In this document: positions 40,683 to 45,609 of the stretch, one piece after another
Numbering within the stretch: the first letter of the stretch is position 1
Layout: every line of letters starts with the position of its first letter
Assembly: GCF_900198605.1 (NCBI RefSeq)
Contig: NZ_FZPJ01000043.1
Location: 1-45,609 of the forward strand
Source of the DNA: Helicobacter mesocricetorum
Lineage (GTDB): Bacteria; Campylobacterota; Campylobacteria; Campylobacterales; Helicobacteraceae
Direction of reading: 5' to 3'
DNA length: 45,609 nt
Made by a program: the position numbers and the translations under genes
The notes under the pieces: generated by a model
Databases searched by the model: none
Told to the model about the DNA's origin: nothing
Seen by the model: the letters and a program-made list of their open reading frames with translations, nothing else

Positions 40683-42074
40683 GTGAATAAAACTTATTTA
40701 ATCGATACTTCCATTATTTTAGATGATGTAGAAAATCTCTTTTTTCTTCATCAAAATGGCGAGAATACTATTTTTATCTGTGATGTTACCTTAAGCGAAC
40801 TTGATAAAAAGAAAGACTTAAGCACACAAACAGGATTTTTTGCAAGGGAGTTTTTTCGCAATATTTTAAGTGATGAATCGCATATCTCCTCTTTTAAACC
40901 CCTTTTAGAAGACAGTATCCATAGCATTAACTTTGCCTACAATGATACAAAAATCCCCTTACAAATCATTCATCGCCCCAAATATGAGATTCAACATTTA
41001 GATTATGGTTTAAATGATGCAAGAATCTTAGAAATTGCCAAAGATTATGGTTTTATATTGCTCACTAATGATATTTCTCTCAAAGTCTATGCCATCTCTA
41101 ATAATCTCATCTCCCAATCTTTAATGCGCGATAAAATCGACAATCCTCATTCTATCAACTTTCTCTACACCCTTAGAGCGCATAAAAGAGACCTCTCCTA
41201 TTCCCTACAAAATAACAAAGATTTTCTAACATTAAAAAATTGGAGCTTATTAGAAATTGATGAAGAGGATAACACAGAAAGCTCTCTTTATCTAACAGGG
41301 AAAAAATATTATGGGATTAAGCTAGAAGGAAAGTTTGAAGAGCTAAATTTCGATGAAATCTTGCAAGAAGATAAACTCTATATTCACCCCATTAACTTAG
41401 AGCAGAAATTCCTTTATACAATCTTAACCCACCCCAAAAACAAAATTACTATTTGTAGCGGGGCAACAGGTAGTGGAAAAACACTTATTGCCCTACAAGC
41501 TGGAATTACCTTGCTTAAAAAAGGAGTAGTCAATGGCATTATTTATATGCGAAATACCATTACCGCAAATGACAAAGAAGCCGAATTAGGCTTTAGAAAA
41601 GGCGATGAAGCACAAAAACTTAGTTATTTTATGTATCCTCTCTTTAGCACCATTAATTTTATGATTACAAAAATGCAAAAAGAATCTCTAGCAAAAAGGA
41701 TAGAATACAAAGGAGAGGCTAATAGTTTTGAGAGCAGAGAAGCCACAGAATATTTTCTCCAAAAGCATAATATTGAAGTTATGGATATAGCCCACGCCAG
41801 AGGTGTAAGTATCGCAAAGAAATTTATTATTTTTGATGAGGCACAAAATGCTTCTAACGCAACCATTAAACTCATTGGCACAAGAATTGCCGAAGATTCT
41901 AAAATAGTATTTTTAGGCGATCCTGCACAAATTGACCACCCTTACCTTAGCAAATACCGCAATGGATTAGTAAGCTTGTTAAAAAAGGCAAAACAAGATG
42001 ATTTTCTAGCAGGAATTGTCTTAAAGCACACCATTAGAAGTGAGATTGCAGGTTGGTTTGAGGATAATTTCTAA
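40683..42074 (+). CDS. PIN-PhoH family protein (RNase domain plus ATPase)
   Basis: A 463-residue protein with two domains. An N-terminal PIN nuclease domain (1-150) has acidic residues in LIDTSIILDD, CDVTLSELDKK, GLNDARILEIA and LLTNDISLKVYA. A C-terminal PhoH/PhoL ATPase domain has Walker A CSGATGSGKTLIALQAG near 260 and Walker B FIIFDEAQNASNATIK near 380. Such PhoH2-like proteins couple RNA unwinding to cleavage. The start is a GTG directly after the nrdA stop with no ribosome site, so translation is probably coupled. Its end overlaps the xseA end by four bases. Confidence 0.9.
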   Translation: MNKTYLIDTSIILDDVENLFFLHQNGENTIFICDVTLSELDKKKDLSTQTGFFAREFFRNILSDESHISSFKPLLEDSIHSINFAYNDTKIPLQIIHRPKYEIQHLDYGLNDARILEIAKDYGFILLTNDISLKVYAISNNLISQSLMRDKIDNPHSINFLYTLRAHKRDLSYSLQNNKDFLTLKNWSLLEIDEEDNTESSLYLTGKKYYGIKLEGKFEELNFDEILQEDKLYIHPINLEQKFLYTILTHPKNKITICSGATGSGKTLIALQAGITLLKKGVVNGIIYMRNTITANDKEAELGFRKGDEAQKLSYFMYPLFSTINFMITKMQKESLAKRIEYKGEANSFESREATEYFLQKHNIEVMDIAHARGVSIAKKFIIFDEAQNASNATIKLIGTRIAEDSKIVFLGDPAQIDHPYLSKYRNGLVSLLKKAKQDDFLAGIVLKHTIRSEIAGWFEDNF

Positions 42075-43333
42075 GAGTTTTTATCCTCTAAAGAATGAAT
42101 CTCTAAGACCTGTGCTAAAACTCTAGCACGACTATCCTCTAAAGTAATATTAGAATGGAATTTTAAATCTAAGAGATTTTGGATAGGTTTTTGATGAATA
42201 TGGGCAAACACATAACCCTTTCTTTGATAGTTTTTTGGATTCTTAGATTCTAAGCTTAATCGCAGAGATTCTAAATGGTTTTGATTTTTATAAAATGTCT
42301 CTTCTAATTTTTGCATCAAATTCATCTCAAGAGGTTTCAAGGCATATTCGTATTTTTTCAATTTTGATTCAAGTTTTTGTTGGAGAGATAAAGATAAATA
42401 ATGGAACTGGTGATAAAGATTTTCTATCTTATGAAAGAAAGGATTCTTCTCTAAAAGCATTATTAGGGTATTGAGAGTTCTTAATTTGCTTTCTAAAGTA
42501 TGCTTGATCCTCTCTTCTAAATTCCTTTGCAAAAAGTCCAATCCCATTAGGCATTCATTCTTATCAGGTAAAAGCAATTCCATTGCTGCTGATGGCGTAG
42601 GAGCGCGTAAATCCGCCACAAAATCACTTAACACCACATCAGGCTCGTGTCCTATGGCAGAAATAACAGGTGTTTTCATATTAAAAATAGCTTCAACAAC
42701 CAAAGGTTCATTAAAAGCCCATAAATCCTCTAAACTCCCCCCACCTCTTGCCAAAACTACACAATCCACCCCTAAAGAATCGGCATATTTTAGATTCCTA
42801 GCAATCTCTTCTTTAGCACCCTCACCTTGAACCAAAGTATCAAGCAAAAAAAACTCTGTTAATTCCCACCTCTTTTGTGCAACCCTTAACATATCGTGCA
42901 ACACTGCCCCACTCTTAGAAGTAAGCAAAGCCACTTTTTTAGGGAATTTTGGAATTAACTGCTGTTTTTTAAAATACCCTTTCTTTTCGTATTCTTCTTT
43001 GAGTTGCTGATAAGCTAAGGTTAGCTCACCAATGCCACTTGGAGTAGCACTTATACAATTTAATTGGTATTCACCCCTTGGAGTATAAAGAGAAATAGCA
43101 CCAAAGAGAATAACACTACTTCCCTCTGTAATTTTAAATTTCAACTTCGATACATTTCCTCTAAACATTACGCATTTAAGGTTAGAATCTTTATCTTTTA
43201 AAGTAAAATACAAATGCCCGCTAGAATGGTAAGTGCAGTTGCTCACTTCTCCACAAACACTTACTTGTAAAAAAGTAGCCTCTAATAAACTCTTAATTTG
43301 CAGATTTAATGCACTAACACTTAAAACTTGCAT
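42071..43333 (-). CDS. xseA: Exodeoxyribonuclease VII large subunit
   Basis: A 420-residue XseA. The N-terminal OB fold is LSVSALNLQIKSLLEATFLQ, VCGEVSNCTYHSSGHLYFTL and KDKDSNLKCVMFRG. The catalytic region is KVALLTSKSGAVLHDMLRV, VLARGGGSLEDLWAFNEPLV and PVISAIGHEPDVVLSDFVAD, followed by a long coiled coil (about 250-370). With XseB it degrades single-stranded DNA into oligonucleotides. The start overlaps the pycB stop (TAATG). Confidence 0.95.
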   Translation of the reverse strand: MQVLSVSALNLQIKSLLEATFLQVSVCGEVSNCTYHSSGHLYFTLKDKDSNLKCVMFRGNVSKLKFKITEGSSVILFGAISLYTPRGEYQLNCISATPSGIGELTLAYQQLKEEYEKKGYFKKQQLIPKFPKKVALLTSKSGAVLHDMLRVAQKRWELTEFFLLDTLVQGEGAKEEIARNLKYADSLGVDCVVLARGGGSLEDLWAFNEPLVVEAIFNMKTPVISAIGHEPDVVLSDFVADLRAPTPSAAMELLLPDKNECLMGLDFLQRNLEERIKHTLESKLRTLNTLIMLLEKNPFFHKIENLYHQFHYLSLSLQQKLESKLKKYEYALKPLEMNLMQKLEETFYKNQNHLESLRLSLESKNPKNYQRKGYVFAHIHQKPIQNLLDLKFHSNITLEDSRARVLAQVLEIHSLEDKNS

Positions 43334-45123
43334 TATTCAACAAGCATAATTGCAAGATTTGCACTAATTTGCTGCCCCTCTTTAGCATAAATCTCTTTAA
43401 TCTCTCCACCAATAGTTGCTAAAACCTGATTTTCCATTTTCATAGCTTCTACAATCGCTAAAACATCGCCCTCTTTAATCTTATCCCCTACTTTTACATA
43501 AAGCTTTGTTAGATTTCCCGGCATTGGAGAGATAATATGACCTGGCAAACTTGCTTGAGGTAAAGAATCATTACTACCTTTAGCATTAGCGGAATTTTCA
43601 TTTTGGGATTCCACTAAAACTTCTTTTAAATCTCCATTGATACGAATAAAAAACGGACGAACATTTTCATCTTTAGCACCACTTCCTTCAACTTTCACCC
43701 TATAAGTTTCGCCGTGGAGATTAATCGTAAATTCCTTAGAGATTGGAGTATGAATCCCTTCTTCAAAGGTTTTAAGCGATTCTGGAGACAAACGATTTTC
43801 ATTCCTCTCTTCTAAGAAAGTCTTAGCAACCCCGCCAAAAATAGCATAAGAAATAATATCTGTTGGGCTTTTTGCAAATGTTTGAGATTCTTCTTTAGCC
43901 TTTTGCATTTCTGGGGCTATTTTATCCGCTGGACGCACATCAATAATCTCTTCCCCCTCTGCCTTTATCTTATCAAGCAATTCTTGAGCAATAGGCGCAG
44001 GTGTCTTTCCATAATACCCTTTAATGATATTTTTGGATTCTATGGTAAGTGTTTTATACCTTGTTTGGCTAAGGATATTTAAAACCGCCTGAGTCCCAAC
44101 AATCTGACTAGAGGGGGTAACAAGAGGAGGGTATCCAAAATCTTTTCTTACCTTAGGGATTTCTGCTAAAACTTCATCCATTTTATCTAAAGCATTTTGT
44201 TCTTTTAGCTGATTAGCCATATTAGAAATCATACCACCGGGTATTTGATTAACCAATACACGCGTATCAATTTGATTGTATTCTGATTCAAACTTTTTAT
44301 ATTTCCTGCGATTGCGTTTGAGTATTTCTGCTGCTTTCTCCATAAGGTTTAAATCTAATTTACTATCCCATTGCGTATCCTTAAGTGTTGCCACCATAGA
44401 TTGTGTGCAAGGATGACTAGTCCCCTCCGCTAAAGCCGAATTAGCTAAGTCAATAATATCTACCCCCGCTTCAATAGCCATTAAATGAGAGCCAAAAGCA
44501 AACCCTGCTGTGGAATGAGTATGCAAAGCCAAAGGAACGCCTATGGATTCTTTAAGTGCCTTTACAAGCTCATAAGCAGCATTTGGCGTGATTAAACCTG
44601 CCATATCCTTAATAGCTACAGAATCACAACCCCGCTTTTCTAACTCTTTAGCAAGTTCTACAAAGTTTTTGATAGTATGCACCGGTGAAGTGGTATAGCA
44701 AACTGCTCCTTGTGCGTGTTTTCCCTGTTTTTTGACTTCTTCTATGGAAACTTCAAGATTCCTAATATCGTTTAAAGCATCAAAGATTCTAAAAATATCT
44801 ACGCCATTTTGTGCAGATAGACGGATAAATTCGCGGACTACATCATCCGCATAATGACGATAACCAATGAGATTTTGACCCCTTAGCAACATTTGGATAG
44901 GAGTCTTTTTAAAAATATCCTTAAAAATGGCTAATCGCTCAAAAGGATCTTCTTTTAGGTATCTCAAACAAGTATCATAAGTTGCCCCGCCCCATACTTC
45001 AACACTATGAAACCCCACTTCTTCAAAAATCCTTGCGGCTTCTACCATATCTTCTGTTCGCATTCTAGTTGCTAGTAAAGATTGATGCCCATCTCTTAAA
45101 CTATTTTCAGTAATTTTTATCAT
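43333..45123 (-). CDS. pycB: Pyruvate carboxylase subunit B/oxaloacetate decarboxylase alpha-type protein
   Basis: A 596-residue carboxyltransferase. The TIM-barrel HMGL-like domain starts ITENSLRDGHQSLLATRMRT and carries RGQNLIGYRHYADDVV, the metal-site lysine in AIKDMAGLITP, and ALHTHSTAGFAFG. A conserved carboxylase domain spans about 300-470. A C-terminal biotinyl domain ends with VEAMKMENQVLATIGGEIKE (biotin Lys near 562). With a separate biotin carboxylase (PycA, not in the window) it would carboxylate pyruvate to oxaloacetate. The same layout occurs in the Na+-pumping decarboxylase alpha subunit, but no beta or gamma subunit genes are adjacent, so PycB is favoured. Confidence 0.88.
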   Translation of the reverse strand: MIKITENSLRDGHQSLLATRMRTEDMVEAARIFEEVGFHSVEVWGGATYDTCLRYLKEDPFERLAIFKDIFKKTPIQMLLRGQNLIGYRHYADDVVREFIRLSAQNGVDIFRIFDALNDIRNLEVSIEEVKKQGKHAQGAVCYTTSPVHTIKNFVELAKELEKRGCDSVAIKDMAGLITPNAAYELVKALKESIGVPLALHTHSTAGFAFGSHLMAIEAGVDIIDLANSALAEGTSHPCTQSMVATLKDTQWDSKLDLNLMEKAAEILKRNRRKYKKFESEYNQIDTRVLVNQIPGGMISNMANQLKEQNALDKMDEVLAEIPKVRKDFGYPPLVTPSSQIVGTQAVLNILSQTRYKTLTIESKNIIKGYYGKTPAPIAQELLDKIKAEGEEIIDVRPADKIAPEMQKAKEESQTFAKSPTDIISYAIFGGVAKTFLEERNENRLSPESLKTFEEGIHTPISKEFTINLHGETYRVKVEGSGAKDENVRPFFIRINGDLKEVLVESQNENSANAKGSNDSLPQASLPGHIISPMPGNLTKLYVKVGDKIKEGDVLAIVEAMKMENQVLATIGGEIKEIYAKEGQQISANLAIMLVE

Positions 45124-45156
45124 TCTTTAACTCCACAAATCTTATAGAAATGAAGC

Positions 45157-45162
45157 ATTATA
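45157..45162 (-). promoter_or_regulatory. -10 box of pycB
   Basis: TATAAT on the minus strand (ATGCTATAATGC), 33 bases before the pycB ATG. Confidence 0.55.
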
Positions 45163-45199
45163 GCATTAATTCTTTTCTTCAAAAGACTTTTTACCTTTA

Positions 45200-45609
45200 T
45201 TCTTAAAATATTTTTACCCCGCTTTTCTTTTAGTATCATAATACAAAGCTCAATGCCAATCAATCAAACCTACCAAATACTTAATCTTACAAACTAAGGG
45301 TTGCCACAAAAAAATTCTTTACTCCTTAAAGAAATCTAGTTTTTAATTTAAGGGAGTAATTAAACTAAGAATCCAACCAACCTAAAGACTCTAAAAAACA
45401 AATAAACCAACCAACCCCCTCAACCTTAAAACCTTACAAACAAGAGTAGGAAACTTAAGCTTTGATATAGAATTAATCATTGCTATATAATAACTCTAAT
45501 AGATAATAAACAAAGCTGTCCTAATTGCTTGTAAGGTTTTAAACTTAAGGGAGTAAAGAAGTAAAGAGAATAAAGAATAAAAAGACTAACTAAAGAATAA
45601 TAAAACCTA
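45200..45609. other. Gene-free end stretch with inverted repeat and promoter
   Basis: No coding frame of note. A 14-base perfect inverted repeat, TTAAAACCTTACAA (45426-45439) and TTGTAAGGTTTTAA (45529-45542), encloses a promoter-like TTGATA (45462-45467), 18 bases, TATAAT (45486-45491) on the plus strand. TTAAGGGAGTAA occurs twice (near 45348 and 45545), and a related inverted ACTCCTTAA lies near 45330. A small RNA or the leader of a gene beyond the window is possible. Confidence 0.45.

Overview
The window is low-GC DNA that reads as a Campylobacterota chromosome, most likely a non-pylori (enterohepatic-type) Helicobacter. The pointers are the gene order tlyA-ribF-cmoA, the order fliK-flgD-flgE behind a sigma54-type promoter, a PIN-PhoH ATPase, PycB, a degenerate SdhB/HdrB-like gene pair, T-rich promoters with TATAAT -10 boxes, and long poly-G tracts used as contingency loci. 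This placement rests on gene content and family recognition, not on a database search.

1-10.95 kb is an accessory defence island. A RelB/RelE toxin-antitoxin pair lies at the left edge. Next come a YafQ-type toxin and its antitoxin on the minus strand, then a two-gene ATP-dependent restriction-modification-like locus read leftward. It consists of a PLD-nuclease/SNF2-helicase fusion (7581-10943) and an Eco57I-family adenine methyltransferase (3632-7525). The methyltransferase does not simply end. Behind its own C-terminal recognition domain lie three more recognition modules (1566-3621), and the junctions carry poly-G tracts of 10, 12 and 10 G. Reading frames show that 9 or 12 G at the first and third junctions would fuse the modules in frame to the methyltransferase, while 10 G (the state here) cuts the protein off. 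The locus therefore looks like a phase-variable, extendable specificity array, with a decayed fifth module cut by the YafQ pair. Two families of dispersed repeats (a TCAGAATGACA family and a C-rich hairpin family) sit in frame inside these genes and were not noticed elsewhere in the window. The methyltransferase start is itself broken by one base at a U-UUU-UUA slippery heptamer.

11.1-20 kb is conserved core DNA, nearly all on the minus strand: cmoA, ribF, tlyA, a lipoprotein gene and ugd, which overlap one another. After a short DUF465 gene and a bidirectional terminator comes a second minus-strand run: pepF, an SspB-like gene, the Cys-poor SdhB-like and HdrB-like pair, a small membrane protein and cutA.

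20-31 kb holds an isolated EF-hand protein, groES-groEL behind a near-perfect sigma70 promoter, an aspartate aminotransferase, an aldehyde dehydrogenase/alcohol dehydrogenase/DUF779 cluster preceded by an intergenic poly-C tract and a 10-bp inverted repeat, and a TonB-dependent receptor with a Fur-box-like palindrome.

31-36.4 kb is the hook operon fliK-flgD-flgE on the minus strand. FlgE carries four tandem CBM5/12-like repeats, and FliK carries a recent 288-bp in-frame tandem duplication. 36.5-45.1 kb holds typA, nrdA and a PIN-PhoH gene on the plus strand, then xseA and pycB on the minus strand. The last 480 bases contain no gene, but do contain a good promoter between the arms of a 14-bp inverted repeat.
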